This document shows, one piece after another, positions 35,297-45,665 of a stretch of 64,000 nucleotides of DNA. This stretch comes from Planctomycetota bacterium (GTDB lineage Bacteria; Planctomycetota; UBA1135; JACQFD01). The stretch is from NCBI GenBank assembly GCA_016200225.1, contig JACQFD010000002.1, forward strand, positions 186,001 to 250,000. Reading direction: 5' to 3'. The translations under genes were made by a program, and so were the position numbers. Each line of letters starts with the position of its first letter. The stretch's first letter is position 1. The notes under the pieces were generated by a model. The model searched no databases. It worked only from the letters and a program-made list of their open reading frames with translations, and was not told the DNA's origin.

Positions 35297-38200
35297 ATGC
35301 GCACGATGCCCAAAGCTCCCCTGTTACTCGGGCCAAGTCTTGTTTTTGTTGCCTCGTCGATTGCCTTGGGATTTCAGGAGCCGCAGAAGGGCGGCGCCGA
35401 TCCTAAGAATGCCGCTGGCAAGAAAGTCGATTTCATGCGCGAGGTGCGCCCGATCCTTTCGCAGCACTGTTTTCAGTGCCACGGTCCCGACGACGCCGCG
35501 CGCAAAGGTAAACTCCGGCTCGATCGCAAAGAAGAGGCGATGGCCGAACGTAAAGAAAAACATGTGATATCTCCGGGGAATCTCGAAGACTCGCTCGTTT
35601 GGTTTCGCATATCTACAGATAACGATAAGAAGAGAATGCCGCCCGAGGGAAAGGCGGAGCCGCTGACACCGAAGAATATTGAAATATTAAAGAATTGGAT
35701 CGAGCAGGGCGCGGAATGGAAAGAGCATTGGGCATTTGTAGCTCCGATCAAGCCCGCCGTGCCGCAAGTGCAAAATAAAGAATGGGTTCGCGATCCGATC
35801 GACGCGTTTGTGCTCGACCGCCTCGAGAAAGAAAGTTTAAAGCCCGAAACGGAAACTACAAAAGAAGCGTGGCTGCGGCGCGCGTCGTTCGATTTGACGG
35901 GCCTGCCACCGACGTCGGCGGAACTCGACTCGTTTTTAAAGGATAAATCTCCGAATGCTTATGAAAAACAGACGGATCGATTATTAGCATCAACGCGATA
36001 CGGCGAGCGGCAGGCCGAGGAGTGGCTCGATCTCGCGCGATACGCCGACACGAACGGTTATCAAAACGACAATCCGCGCAAAGCGTGGAAATGGCGCGAG
36101 TGGGTGATCAACGCCTACAACGCGAACATGCCGTACGATCAGTTTGCAACAGAACAACTCGCGGGCGATTTGTTACCGAACCCGACATTATCACAAAAAG
36201 TCGCGACCGGATTCAATCGTAATCATCCGGTCAACAGCGAGGCGGGCGAGGAGGAGGATGAGTATCGTTCGGCGTACGTGATCGATCGCGTCAACACGAC
36301 GGCCACGACGTTCCTCGGCCTCACGCTCGCGTGCACGCAGTGCCACGATCACAAATACGATCCGCTCACGCAAAAGGATTATTATTCATTCTATTCGTTT
36401 TTTAATAATATTAAGGAACGCGACTCGGACTTCCGCAATCCGCGGCCGTCGATCGCGGTTCCGAATCCCGATCAGGAACCGCGGCTCAAGGACGTGCAGG
36501 CGCGCATGAAGGCCATCGAGGATCGTTTAAAACAGGACGACCCGATCGCCGACGCAGGACAGAAAGGTTGGGAAAAAACGATGGCCGAAAAACTCGGCGA
36601 TACCGTCGCGTGGACCGTTGCGGAGCCGACGGGAATGTTATCGAAAAACGGTTCATTACTAAAAAAACTCGAAGACGGTTCGATTCTCTCGACGGGCCCC
36701 GCGCCCGTTCGCGATACGTATGAAATCGTGCTGCAACCGGGACGCAAAAAGATCGCGGCGATCCGCGTCGAAGTGTTGCCCGATCCGAGCCAGCCGGAAA
36801 AGGCTTCGGGCCGCGCGTCCGATGGAAGATTTATATTATCCGCGCTCGAATTGAGAAATACGACGCTCTCCGAAAGCACGGACCCGCCGCTTGTATATAT
36901 TTCGCGCGCCGACTCGGATCTGAATCAAAAACCGAAGGAAGATCCTAACAATTACGACATGACGCCCGGCGCGATCGAAAACGCGATCGTGACGGAGCCC
37001 GTCGGCGGCGGAGGCGAGGGTATGTTCGGCGGCGGCCGCGGTTTTGGTTATGGTTGGAGCATCGTCGACGACGAGCGCATGAGCGCGCACGAGGCCGTGT
37101 TGTTGCCGCTCGAAACGCTCGAATTGAATGAATCCTCCGTCCTGCGTCTTTCTTTACATCACACTTCCGCGGCAAAATTTAAGAGTTTGATCGGCCGTTT
37201 CCGCGTTTCGTATACGGAAGACGAACGGATCCGCAAGGCCCTGATGCCGGCGCAGACAAAGTTATGGAGTTCGATCGGCCCCTTCGCCGCCGAAGACGGC
37301 GCGAAAGCTTATGAAACGGCCTTCGAGCCCGAGAAGGATTTAACAAAAGGCGCGCTCGATCTTAAGAAATCTTATGATAAAGTTGTGATCGCAACCGCGG
37401 CGCCCGGTGGCCCAGGCGGTCCGGGAGGACCGGGCGGGCCCGGCGGGTTCAAGTTCGGTGCGGCCGGCGCGCCCGACGGGGCGCCCGCGGAAGCTACGAA
37501 AGATAATAATACAACAAAAGCCGAGGAAAAGGCCGCGGCGGAAAAAGAGAAAGATAACAACAAGGAAAATACTAAAGAAAAATCCGAGGCGCCCGCCAAG
37601 TCCGAGAAAATAAAGAAAACCGCGGAAGCGGACGCGGCGGAAACTACAGAAAAACCGTCCAAGCTCGTGGCGGCCGCCGAACAGGACGGCGAAGGCGTCG
37701 CGCCTGAGCCCGCGCCGAAGCCAAAGAAATTTAATAAAAAACCGGCCGGCGAAGATGGTCCCCCACAGGAGGGCGCGGGCGAGCAGGGCGGTCCCGGATT
37801 CGGCGGACCCGAGTTCGGTGGTCCGGGTTCTCCCACTGGCGACGACGCCCCAAAATTCCCCGGAAACGGTAAATTTAAGAAAGGCAATTTTGGTAAATTT
37901 GGCAAGAAACCGGCGGGCGACGGCGCCGTCGCCGAAGCGCCCGACGATTCAAAGGATGATAAAGATAAAAAGGGCGGCTCTGACATCGAATCGAAACCTT
38001 CCGGCGAAATGAAAAAGGGTCCGAAAGGTATAAAAGGCGGCGACAGTGCATCCGGCCCCGGCAAAGCCGGCGGCGACAGTAATTCCGGCCCCGGCAAAGC
38101 CGGCGGCGAGCTTGCGATGTCGGATTCGCAGAATGGTAAAGAAGCGTCCGGCGGCAAGAACGCCGATGTTAAGAAAGCGGAAGATAAAGATTCTGCGCAG

Positions 38201-40549
38201 GCCAAGGCCGCGGACGCGAAAGAGCCGAAGAAAGACGGCAAGAAAGACGATAAGAAAACCGATTCGGACAAGGCCGCCGAAGTTAAGAAAAAGCCCGAAA
38301 AAGTCGCGTGGGCGGAACAACTCAAGTGGCGCGACGGCGCGCCGGGCCGGTTCGAAGGCGCCACGAACAATGTTGCATATTACTTTACGCGGAAAATTGT
38401 ATCAACCGAGCCGCGCACGGCAATGCTAAAGATGGACGGCCCTGCCGGTTTGAAAGTTTGGTTGAATGGCGAGCCCGTCTACAGCGTCGCGCCTCCTCCC
38501 CCGGCGGCGCCCGGCGCGGGCGCGCCCGGCATGCCCGGCGCAATGAAGAAGGACGACAAACCCGCGGCAAACGCGGCTGCGGCCGCACCCGCGGCAGCGG
38601 CGGGCGTTGAAAAGAAAGACGCGAAGAAAGATGACAAAAAAGATGAAAAGAAGAAAGTTAAGAAAGACGACGAAGAAGAAGGCGATATGAATAATTTCGA
38701 TTTCGAGGATTTCGACTTCTCGACCGGCCGCATGCGCGCGCCGAAAGAGGAGAAGAAATTCCGCCTCGGTCTTCGAGCGGGCGAAAACGAAATTGTAGTG
38801 AAGGCCGTCTACGCCGGCGGCGGCGCTCCGCAGGGCGGCCGCAATTTCTTCTTCATGGCGATGGGCGATGCCGCGGCGGGCATGGGCGGTCGCGGCGGCG
38901 GCGGCGGATCGTTTACATTCGAATTCTATCCGGAAGGCCCCGACGTATTAAATTATGAAGTCGCGCTCGCGCTCCGCGCACGCGCGGCCGAACCGCCCGC
39001 AAGCATGCCGGCGGATAAGTTAAATACAACAAAACCGGCCGACGTCCCGACAGGCGGCATTCCAGCTGGCGGCACTGCGCCCGCAGCCGGAAGCGAATCC
39101 GCAACGTCGAACGGGAATGGCAAGACGGGCGGCGGCGGCCGCGTCGCGACGGCGGGCAGTGGATTTGGCGGCGGCGGCTCCGGCGGCGAGGACGATGCTA
39201 AGAAAGACGATACTAAGAAACAGGATGCAACAAAAACGCCGGCGGAAAAGAACGACGGCAAAGTCAGTCTCGTCGGCGAACAGTCCGCGCCGCTCGCGAC
39301 GTACGATGCGGGCACGAAATACACGCCGGCCGAGAAGCGCGCGAAAGTTTTGCGTGAATATTACAGAACGCGCATCGATCCGATCGGCCGCGTGCTGAAC
39401 GATGAATTAACAAAACTGAAAGACGAGGAACGCCAGCTCAAGAAGGAAATCCCCGAAACGCTCGTCATGGAGGAACGCGACAAAAAGCGTCAGGCGTACA
39501 TTTTCAAACGCGGTCTTTACAAAAACAAAGGCGAAGACGTCGACACGAACACGCCGGCGATTCTTCCGCCGATGGCGCCCGACGTTCCGAAAAACCGTCT
39601 CGGCCTCGCGAAGTGGCTGATGTCGCGCGAAAACCCGCTCGCGGCGCGCGTCGTGGTCAACCGCCTTTGGCAACAATACTTCGCCTGGGGAATAGTAAGA
39701 TCCTCCGAGGATTTCGGCATTCGTTGCGAACAGCCGAGCCACCAGGAATTGTTAGATTACCTCGCCACCGAACTCGTCGACGGCGGCTGGGATCTCAAGA
39801 AACTACATAAACGAATCGTGCTCTCCGCGACCTACAGGCAGGGTTCGAATATAACAAAAGAAAAGCTCGACAAGGATCCCGATAATCGTCTTCTTTCGCG
39901 CGGGCCGCGCATGCGGCTCACGGCGGAGATGGTGCGCGACAATGCGCTTTCCGTCGCCGGATTATTGTTTGAAAAGATCGGCGGCGAGAGCGTGAAGCCT
40001 TTCCAGCCAAAGAACGCGTGGAAGACGGTCGACGGCAATATGAACAGTTCATACAAGCGCGACCGCGACGAGAAACAGTATCGCCGCGGACTTTATGTAT
40101 ATTGGAAGCGCGGTTCGCCCTATCCGTCGATGTTGAATTTCGACGCGCCGAAGCGGGACGGCTGCACTTTCACGCGGACCTACTCGACAACGCCGTTGCA
40201 GGCGCTCACGCTTCTTAACGATCCGGTCTATGTCGAGTGCGCGAAGATGCTCGGCCAGCGAATGTTAAAAGATAAGGAAGTCGGCCGCGAGCGCGACGAT
40301 CAAAAACAGATTGTTTATGGTTTCCGCCTCTGCACGTCGCGCGTGCCGAGCGAACAGGAATTGGAAATATTAAAGAAACATCTGGCGTCGCAGCGCGAGC
40401 ATTTCAAAGCGGATGTCGACGCCGCAAAGTCTCTGATCGCCACCGGCGACGCGAAAGTCGACGAGAAACTCGATCCGGCCGAACTCGCGGCGTGGACGTC
40501 GCTCGGCAGCGTTTTGTTAAATCTCGACGAAACGATCCGGCGTGGATGA
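35297..40549 (+). CDS. PSCyt1-DUF1549-DUF1553 cytochrome-like protein with giant low-complexity insert
   Basis: 1750 residues. A signal peptide (LLLGPSLVFVASSIALG) is followed by a planctomycete cytochrome c domain with heme motif CFQCH (58-62) and MPPEGK. DUF1549 (~165-385) includes LPPTSAELDSFL, YGERQAEEWLDLARYADTNG and a second CTQCH. After a discoidin-like unit (RKKIAAIRVEVLPDPS), residues ~705-1345 are a Gly/Pro- and Lys/Asp/Glu/Ala-rich stretch, interrupted by an AMLKMDGPAGLKVWLNGEPV ligand-binding-like piece. DUF1553 is C-terminal (NPLAARVVVNRLWQQYFAWG). Typical family members are about 800-1100 residues, so this one is unusually long. The pair with the DUF1501 gene is standard in planctomycetes; the biochemical role is unknown. 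Confidence 0.9.
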   Translation: MRTMPKAPLLLGPSLVFVASSIALGFQEPQKGGADPKNAAGKKVDFMREVRPILSQHCFQCHGPDDAARKGKLRLDRKEEAMAERKEKHVISPGNLEDSLVWFRISTDNDKKRMPPEGKAEPLTPKNIEILKNWIEQGAEWKEHWAFVAPIKPAVPQVQNKEWVRDPIDAFVLDRLEKESLKPETETTKEAWLRRASFDLTGLPPTSAELDSFLKDKSPNAYEKQTDRLLASTRYGERQAEEWLDLARYADTNGYQNDNPRKAWKWREWVINAYNANMPYDQFATEQLAGDLLPNPTLSQKVATGFNRNHPVNSEAGEEEDEYRSAYVIDRVNTTATTFLGLTLACTQCHDHKYDPLTQKDYYSFYSFFNNIKERDSDFRNPRPSIAVPNPDQEPRLKDVQARMKAIEDRLKQDDPIADAGQKGWEKTMAEKLGDTVAWTVAEPTGMLSKNGSLLKKLEDGSILSTGPAPVRDTYEIVLQPGRKKIAAIRVEVLPDPSQPEKASGRASDGRFILSALELRNTTLSESTDPPLVYISRADSDLNQKPKEDPNNYDMTPGAIENAIVTEPVGGGGEGMFGGGRGFGYGWSIVDDERMSAHEAVLLPLETLELNESSVLRLSLHHTSAAKFKSLIGRFRVSYTEDERIRKALMPAQTKLWSSIGPFAAEDGAKAYETAFEPEKDLTKGALDLKKSYDKVVIATAAPGGPGGPGGPGGPGGFKFGAAGAPDGAPAEATKDNNTTKAEEKAAAEKEKDNNKENTKEKSEAPAKSEKIKKTAEADAAETTEKPSKLVAAAEQDGEGVAPEPAPKPKKFNKKPAGEDGPPQEGAGEQGGPGFGGPEFGGPGSPTGDDAPKFPGNGKFKKGNFGKFGKKPAGDGAVAEAPDDSKDDKDKKGGSDIESKPSGEMKKGPKGIKGGDSASGPGKAGGDSNSGPGKAGGELAMSDSQNGKEASGGKNADVKKAEDKDSAQAKAADAKEPKKDGKKDDKKTDSDKAAEVKKKPEKVAWAEQLKWRDGAPGRFEGATNNVAYYFTRKIVSTEPRTAMLKMDGPAGLKVWLNGEPVYSVAPPPPAAPGAGAPGMPGAMKKDDKPAANAAAAAPAAAAGVEKKDAKKDDKKDEKKKVKKDDEEEGDMNNFDFEDFDFSTGRMRAPKEEKKFRLGLRAGENEIVVKAVYAGGGAPQGGRNFFFMAMGDAAAGMGGRGGGGGSFTFEFYPEGPDVLNYEVALALRARAAEPPASMPADKLNTTKPADVPTGGIPAGGTAPAAGSESATSNGNGKTGGGGRVATAGSGFGGGGSGGEDDAKKDDTKKQDATKTPAEKNDGKVSLVGEQSAPLATYDAGTKYTPAEKRAKVLREYYRTRIDPIGRVLNDELTKLKDEERQLKKEIPETLVMEERDKKRQAYIFKRGLYKNKGEDVDTNTPAILPPMAPDVPKNRLGLAKWLMSRENPLAARVVVNRLWQQYFAWGIVRSSEDFGIRCEQPSHQELLDYLATELVDGGWDLKKLHKRIVLSATYRQGSNITKEKLDKDPDNRLLSRGPRMRLTAEMVRDNALSVAGLLFEKIGGESVKPFQPKNAWKTVDGNMNSSYKRDRDEKQYRRGLYVYWKRGSPYPSMLNFDAPKRDGCTFTRTYSTTPLQALTLLNDPVYVECAKMLGQRMLKDKEVGRERDDQKQIVYGFRLCTSRVPSEQELEILKKHLASQREHFKADVDAAKSLIATGDAKVDEKLDPAELAAWTSLGSVLLNLDETIRRG

Positions 40550-40595
40550 ACCGGACGCTTATATATAACAAATTAATCATTAAATAATCCAAACA

Positions 40596-42050
40596 ATGCA
40601 ACCGAACACCCCTCATTCGATGTTTTATAACAGTTCCACCGAGATCGCGCGGCGCGCGTTCCTCGGCACGAGCGCGCTGAGCCTGGGCTCGATCGCGCTC
40701 ACGAGCATGCTCTCGCGGCGCGCACTCGCTGGCGGCGGCGACGCGCCTCCGAGTTTTAAACTTCCGAAAGCCACCGCGAAGCGCGTGATCATGTTATTTC
40801 TCGCGGGCGGAATGTCGCAAATCGATCTATTCGACGAAAAGCCGTTATTAAGTAAACGGCGCGGCGAGGAACTCCCCGACTCGGTGCGGCGCGGCCAGCG
40901 CATCACCGGCGTGACCGAAAAGCAGGGCGCGCTTCCGGTCGTCGGCTCGTGTTTTAAATATAAGAAATACGGCAAGGCCGGACTCAACATGAGCGAACTC
41001 TTTAATAATATGGGCGAGTTCGCCGACGATTTTTGTCTCGTGCGATCGTTACAAACCGACCACGTGCTGCACGAGGCGGCGATGTCGATCCTCTTTACGG
41101 GTTCATTACAATTGGGACGTCCGTCGTGGGGTTCGTGGACCAGCTACGCGCTCGGCACCGAAAATAAAGATTTGCCTGAATTTGTAGTCATGATCTCGGG
41201 AACGCGCGACGGCGGATCGCCGCCGCACCCGCGGATGTGGCACAACGGATTCCTCCCCGGCCGCTATCAGGGAGTGCAATTCCGCGGCGGCAAGGAACCC
41301 GTATTCTTTGTATCCAATCCCGACGGCATCGACGAAAAAGCGCGCAAGAACATCGTCGACAGCGTCAAGGCGCTTAACGAAATCGAAGCGAAAGGAAGCG
41401 GCGATCCGGATATAACAACTCGCATACAAGCGTACGAACTCGCCGCGAAAATGCAGACGAGCGTGCCCGACCTGACGGATCTTTCGAAAGAGCCCGCCGA
41501 TATTTTGGAACAATACGGCGCGGATCCGGCGAAGGATTCGTTTGCTAATAATTGCCTGCTCGCGCGGCGCCTCGCGGAGAAGGGCGTGCGATTCATACAA
41601 GTCTGCGACGGCGGCTGGGACCATCATTACAATATTCCGACGATATTGAAGAAAAAGATGGAGGACACCGACAAGCCGGTCGCCGCGCTGCTGCGCGATC
41701 TAAAGGATCGGTCGCTGCTCGACGACACGATCGTCATCATGGTCGGCGAATTCGGCCGCACGTCCTATTGCGAAGGTCCGCTCGCATTTAACAGTTACGG
41801 CCGCGATCACAATCAATTGTGCAGTTCGGTCCTGCTCGCCGGCGGCGGATTCAAGGGCGGATTCGAATACGGCAAGACGGACGATTGGGGCTGGGACGTC
41901 GTCGAAAACCCGGTCCACATGCACGATCTGCATGCAACCATTCTGAGCTGCCTCGGCCTCGAGCACACGCGCCTCGTCACGCGTTTCCAAGGCCGCGATT
42001 TCCGGCTGACCGACGTTTTTGGTAAAGTCGTAAACGATCTCGTCGTTTAG
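40596..42050 (+). CDS. DUF1501 (sulfatase-like) Tat-exported protein
   Basis: 484 residues. The N-terminus has ARRAFLGTSALSLGSIALTS, a twin-arginine-like signal. The core contains ATAKRVIMLFLAGGMSQIDL, CLVRSLQTDHVLHEAAMSIL, RFIQVCDGGWDHHYNIPTIL and IVIMVGEFGRTSYCE, the DUF1501 pattern. It is 46 bp after the PSCyt1 gene in the same direction, and the two families always travel together, probably acting on the same outer-envelope process. The ATG at 40596 is used; one at 40620 is also possible. Confidence 0.92.
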   Translation: MQPNTPHSMFYNSSTEIARRAFLGTSALSLGSIALTSMLSRRALAGGGDAPPSFKLPKATAKRVIMLFLAGGMSQIDLFDEKPLLSKRRGEELPDSVRRGQRITGVTEKQGALPVVGSCFKYKKYGKAGLNMSELFNNMGEFADDFCLVRSLQTDHVLHEAAMSILFTGSLQLGRPSWGSWTSYALGTENKDLPEFVVMISGTRDGGSPPHPRMWHNGFLPGRYQGVQFRGGKEPVFFVSNPDGIDEKARKNIVDSVKALNEIEAKGSGDPDITTRIQAYELAAKMQTSVPDLTDLSKEPADILEQYGADPAKDSFANNCLLARRLAEKGVRFIQVCDGGWDHHYNIPTILKKKMEDTDKPVAALLRDLKDRSLLDDTIVIMVGEFGRTSYCEGPLAFNSYGRDHNQLCSSVLLAGGGFKGGFEYGKTDDWGWDVVENPVHMHDLHATILSCLGLEHTRLVTRFQGRDFRLTDVFGKVVNDLVV

Positions 42051-42072
42051 TTAATATACAATCAGCCGATTG

Positions 42073-43299
42073 TTATTCCAAGTCCGGCGCCACGCCGCGC
42101 TCGCGCGCGAGTGTCGCCAGTTGTTCCTCGACGGCGCGCGTATCGGCGTTTTGTAACTTCAAATATTTTCGTAAGTTTTCGAGCGTTCGCGCCATCGTCG
42201 CGAAATCGGCGTCCACGTTCGCCTTTTCGATCGCTAATTTAAAGTTCTTCATCGCGCCGAGTTCGTCGTGAAGTCTTAATAATATAATTGCGAGATCGGA
42301 GTGCGCGCGCGCCGCGCCCGGCCAATGCGTGGCATTTTCGAACGCCCGTTCGAGATTCGAACGCGCGTCATCGAGACGGTCCAATTCCGCCTCGATGACT
42401 GCGACCAGCGCGAGCGCGTCGCGGCGTTCGTGTGTCAACTCCGCGCCTCCCTCCGGGCGCCCGCCGATTTTTATTGCAATCGCGAGCGCCTCGGCGCGGC
42501 GCCCTAATTGATAGAACGCGCGCGCTCTTGTCAATTCGGCCGCCGTGCGCGTTCCGTCGTCGACCGCCGACGCGGCTGCGTGCGCGCAATGCAACAATGC
42601 ATTCGCCGGCTCATTCCGCTCGAGTTCCCAATTCGCCAACTGTAAATATATTTTCGACTCGCCGCCTGTTTCGGGGGGCCATTGTATCAAATCCCCGCCG
42701 CACGCGAGCGCGCGCCGCCACCACGCTGTGTCCGCGACCGACGCTCCCGCCGCCACCGCCTCGCGCCAGATCGACTGCCAGCCGGCGACCCGGCCGCCGT
42801 CGGCCCGCGGTTCGCACATCGCGACGCCGATTTGAAATATTAAATAATCGATATTCTCCGCTTTCGCGATCGCGTATCCGCGTTCGAAAATCGCGGCGGC
42901 CGCGCCGGTTTCGCCTTTTTGTTGCAATGAAAGCCCCTGCGTCATCGCCGCCTCGGCCTCCGCGCGGCGTCCCCCGGACCTCCCCGCAATTGATATTTTA
43001 CCGAACGCCGAATCAAGCGCGGCGCGCGCTTCAGGCGGCAACGCGCCATTTCTTAATAATTCGATCGCGCGATCGGGAAACCGCCCCGCGTACCGCGCCG
43101 CGCCGGGTTCGCCGAGCCGATTGTAAATATTTACAAACGAGCGCGACAAGTCCTCGACCGGCGTCCGCGCATCGTCCAGCGTTCCCGCCGAAACGCTGAC
43201 GCCCGGCGCGGAAGGCCGCGCGGCGACCGCCGGTTTCGTCACGCGGCATCCCGCGGCGCCAACGGCAAAACAAAGAATAAATCCGGCCCGCGCGATCAT
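42073..43299 (-). CDS. TPR-like lipoprotein at the end of the secretion operon
   Basis: 408 residues. Signal peptide ending VGAAGC at Cys18, a good lipobox. The body is all helical with TPR-like pairs (RAEAEAAMTQGLSLQQKGET, AAAIFERGYAIAKAENIDYL, AAELTRARAFYQLGRRAEAL). It overlaps the secretin stop by 4 bp (ATGA), so it is translationally coupled. A pilotin/assembly role for the secretin is an attractive guess from position only. Confidence 0.75.
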   Translation of the reverse strand: MIARAGFILCFAVGAAGCRVTKPAVAARPSAPGVSVSAGTLDDARTPVEDLSRSFVNIYNRLGEPGAARYAGRFPDRAIELLRNGALPPEARAALDSAFGKISIAGRSGGRRAEAEAAMTQGLSLQQKGETGAAAAIFERGYAIAKAENIDYLIFQIGVAMCEPRADGGRVAGWQSIWREAVAAGASVADTAWWRRALACGGDLIQWPPETGGESKIYLQLANWELERNEPANALLHCAHAAASAVDDGTRTAAELTRARAFYQLGRRAEALAIAIKIGGRPEGGAELTHERRDALALVAVIEAELDRLDDARSNLERAFENATHWPGAARAHSDLAIILLRLHDELGAMKNFKLAIEKANVDADFATMARTLENLRKYLKLQNADTRAVEEQLATLARERGVAPDLE

Positions 43300-45167
43300 T
43301 CCTTTTTTCCGGGAAGACCGCTTTGGTATTTAAACATTTCCTTCAGCGGATCGGATCCCAGGTTTCCGCGCGGCGCGTCCTCCGGTTTGAACGTGCCGAG
43401 ATTGTCGCCGGGAACGCCGCCCTTTTCCGGATGGATTTGCAATCGATTCGAGAGCTGTTCGGATAATTGTATTCCTTCGTTCGCTGTCAATAATACGAAC
43501 GGCCGGACGAACACTACCAATTCCGTCCGCGACCGCGACTTCGTTTCTTTGCGAAACAAGAATCCAATGAGCGGCAAATCCATCAATAACGGCACGCCCG
43601 CCTGCGAATCGGAAATGCTCTCTTCGATCAATCCGCCGAGCGCGAGCGCGAGTCCGTCTTTGGCGATGACAGTGCCGGTGACGTTGCGGGAGGCGACGAC
43701 GTCGACGGCCTGATTGACGACTTCATTATTAACTACCACCGGAATGGTGGCGTCGCCGCGTTTGATCTGCGCGCTTTCCTGCACGATTCTTAATGTAACA
43801 GTTCGATCGGCGTTCACGTTCGGCGTGATCAGTAAAGTCGTACCCACTTGCACGAGATCCGTTTGCGTCGTCCCCGTCGTGAGCGTCTGGCTCTGATTCT
43901 GGCTCGATTGCGTAATAACATTTCGAACGACGGGCCGCTCCTCGCCGATGAACACGCGCGCGACCTCGTTGTTCGCAACCAATAAAATCGGCGTCGCCAG
44001 CGTCGAGACTCGGCGCTTTTCCTCCAATAACTGCAGCCGCGTCAGCAATTCATTGTTTACAAACTTATAAACCAAGTTCCGCGCGTCCGAAACGCCGGTC
44101 GTCGCCGGAGCCTCCGATTGAAGCGTATGCCCGCGGTGTTGAAAATCGAAACCGAAAACCGAGTTGAAATCGTCGGCGAGATCGATCGAAAGAATCTTTA
44201 CTTCTAATAATACCTGCGGCGTCGCGACGTCGAGCACTTTTACCAATTGCTCGATCTGTTGCATCGCCGCGCTGTCGGACGTTCGCACGGCGACCATATT
44301 ATTCTTACGGACGACCGATACATAAATCGACGCCGGCCGGCCCGCCGCGAGATCCACGGCCGACGCGGGCGTCGAGTTGTCCGCGCCTTTCTGACGATCG
44401 ATATTTTGTAAATTCTCAGGTGTCAGATTCTGTCGGCCCGCCTGCTGCGCGGAATCCGTATTGTTATTATACGTATTTTGCCCGTACGATCCGTTCAGAC
44501 CTTGAAGGGCGTTCTGTTGATTGTTCATCGAGCCGAATGAATTATATAATCCGCCTCCCCCGCCGAACGAATTCAGATTCCCGCCGTAGCCAGAATTATT
44601 AGCTCCGGAATTTAATTTAGAAAGCCCCTGTGCGCGCTGTTGCAATAAATCGAATCGTTGAAATCGCTGCTGCATTTCGATCATGTCGTCGTACATCGTC
44701 TCGCGATCCATCGCAAGCCGCACGCGGTCACCGAACAGACTGCGGATCGCAAGTCCGACGTCCATCGCGTTTGGATACAATAGCGTATAGACCGTCGTTT
44801 TCTCGTCGCGAAACGTCGTGAGATCCCGCTGGTATTCCTTCGCCGTCATCATTCTCAATACGCCGCCGTGATCGTCGTCGCGATACCATAAATCATAACT
44901 TTTCGCGAGGGCTTCAATCGTTTGTTTCAGCGTCGTTTTTTGTAAAAATAATGAAATCGTCTTCGCGCCGGCCTCCTCCGACGCAACAATATTCACGCCC
45001 GACTCCTCCGAGAGCGCGCGGACCGCGTCGCGCAGCATCATTTCATGGAAATCGACGCGTTCGAGAACCAATTCCGGGTTCTGCGCGACAACCGGCGGCG
45101 CCGCCGTCGGAACGGCCTGCATCCACGGTACCGATAATAAAGATAAGAATAGTAAGGATTGGATCAT
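43296..45167 (-). CDS. Type II secretion/type IV pilus secretin (GspD/PilQ-like)
   Basis: 623 residues with a signal peptide (LLFLSLLSVPWMQAVPT). An STN-type N-domain follows (VDFHEMMLRDAVRALSEESG, ETISLFLQKTTLKQTIEALA-like). Residues ~165-270 are an Asn/Gln/Gly/Ser-rich linker. The secretin core shows LEVKILSIDLADDFNSVFGF, VQVGTTLLITPNVN, DGLALALGGLIEES, GVPLLMDLPLIGFLFRKET and ELVVFVRPFVL, all family signatures. It forms the outer-membrane channel. Co-directional with gspC/pilP-like gene 15 bp upstream and overlapping the lipoprotein gene. Confidence 0.92.
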   Translation of the reverse strand: MIQSLLFLSLLSVPWMQAVPTAAPPVVAQNPELVLERVDFHEMMLRDAVRALSEESGVNIVASEEAGAKTISLFLQKTTLKQTIEALAKSYDLWYRDDDHGGVLRMMTAKEYQRDLTTFRDEKTTVYTLLYPNAMDVGLAIRSLFGDRVRLAMDRETMYDDMIEMQQRFQRFDLLQQRAQGLSKLNSGANNSGYGGNLNSFGGGGGLYNSFGSMNNQQNALQGLNGSYGQNTYNNNTDSAQQAGRQNLTPENLQNIDRQKGADNSTPASAVDLAAGRPASIYVSVVRKNNMVAVRTSDSAAMQQIEQLVKVLDVATPQVLLEVKILSIDLADDFNSVFGFDFQHRGHTLQSEAPATTGVSDARNLVYKFVNNELLTRLQLLEEKRRVSTLATPILLVANNEVARVFIGEERPVVRNVITQSSQNQSQTLTTGTTQTDLVQVGTTLLITPNVNADRTVTLRIVQESAQIKRGDATIPVVVNNEVVNQAVDVVASRNVTGTVIAKDGLALALGGLIEESISDSQAGVPLLMDLPLIGFLFRKETKSRSRTELVVFVRPFVLLTANEGIQLSEQLSNRLQIHPEKGGVPGDNLGTFKPEDAPRGNLGSDPLKEMFKYQSGLPGKKE

Positions 45168-45182
45168 GGGATAATAATAAAT

Positions 45183-45656
45183 TTATCGAACAATAATAAT
45201 TTCGCCGGTCGCGCAAATTTCGACGGAAACGGCCGCGGTCTCGATTTTGATTATTTGAACGGGAATGAGCGCGCGCGACGCCGGAGCCGACGCGGCGCCC
45301 GACGCGGCCGCGCGAATATTTAGTTTGTCGCCCTCGTGCACGAAGCGCGTGCCGTCGCCCTTGAATTCGATCATCGCGGCCGCGCGGTCCTTGCCGGCGA
45401 TTTTTATCATTCCGCGAAGGATCATTTCGGGCGGCGCGGCCGTCGCGGCTTTGCGGCTTTCGGCGCGCGTCCGCCCGGCGCCCGGCTGGGCGTAGGCGGG
45501 ATCGGGCACGAATGGGCTGCGTGGTTTACTCGCCGCGCGCGAGTTGGCTTCGCCGTCGACCCCGGCCTGCGTCGTGGGCGCTGCCGCGGCCGCCAGAGCG
45601 AACGCCGCGATCACCAGCGCGCGCCGCGGACTTATTCTAAATATAAATGAAATCAT
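45183..45656 (-). CDS. PilP/GspC-like accessory protein
   Basis: 157 residues: N-terminal hydrophobic segment, an Ala/Arg/Pro-rich linker, then a small beta domain (MILRGMIKIAGKDRAAAMIE, VHEGDKLNIRAA, LIPVQIIKIETAAVSVEICA) with the G-x-I...A-x-I...V-x-x-G layout of PilP/GspC 'HR' domains that link the inner-membrane platform with the secretin. Its location between gspF and gspD fits. Confidence 0.7.
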   Translation of the reverse strand: MISFIFRISPRRALVIAAFALAAAAAPTTQAGVDGEANSRAASKPRSPFVPDPAYAQPGAGRTRAESRKAATAAPPEMILRGMIKIAGKDRAAAMIEFKGDGTRFVHEGDKLNIRAAASGAASAPASRALIPVQIIKIETAAVSVEICATGEIIIVR

Positions 45657-45665
45657 GAATCGTAA

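Noticed and set aside
37372..38370. 332-residue open frame on the minus strand
   Set aside because: Antisense of the Gly/Pro/Lys-rich insert of the PSCyt1 gene; the composition, not coding, keeps it open.
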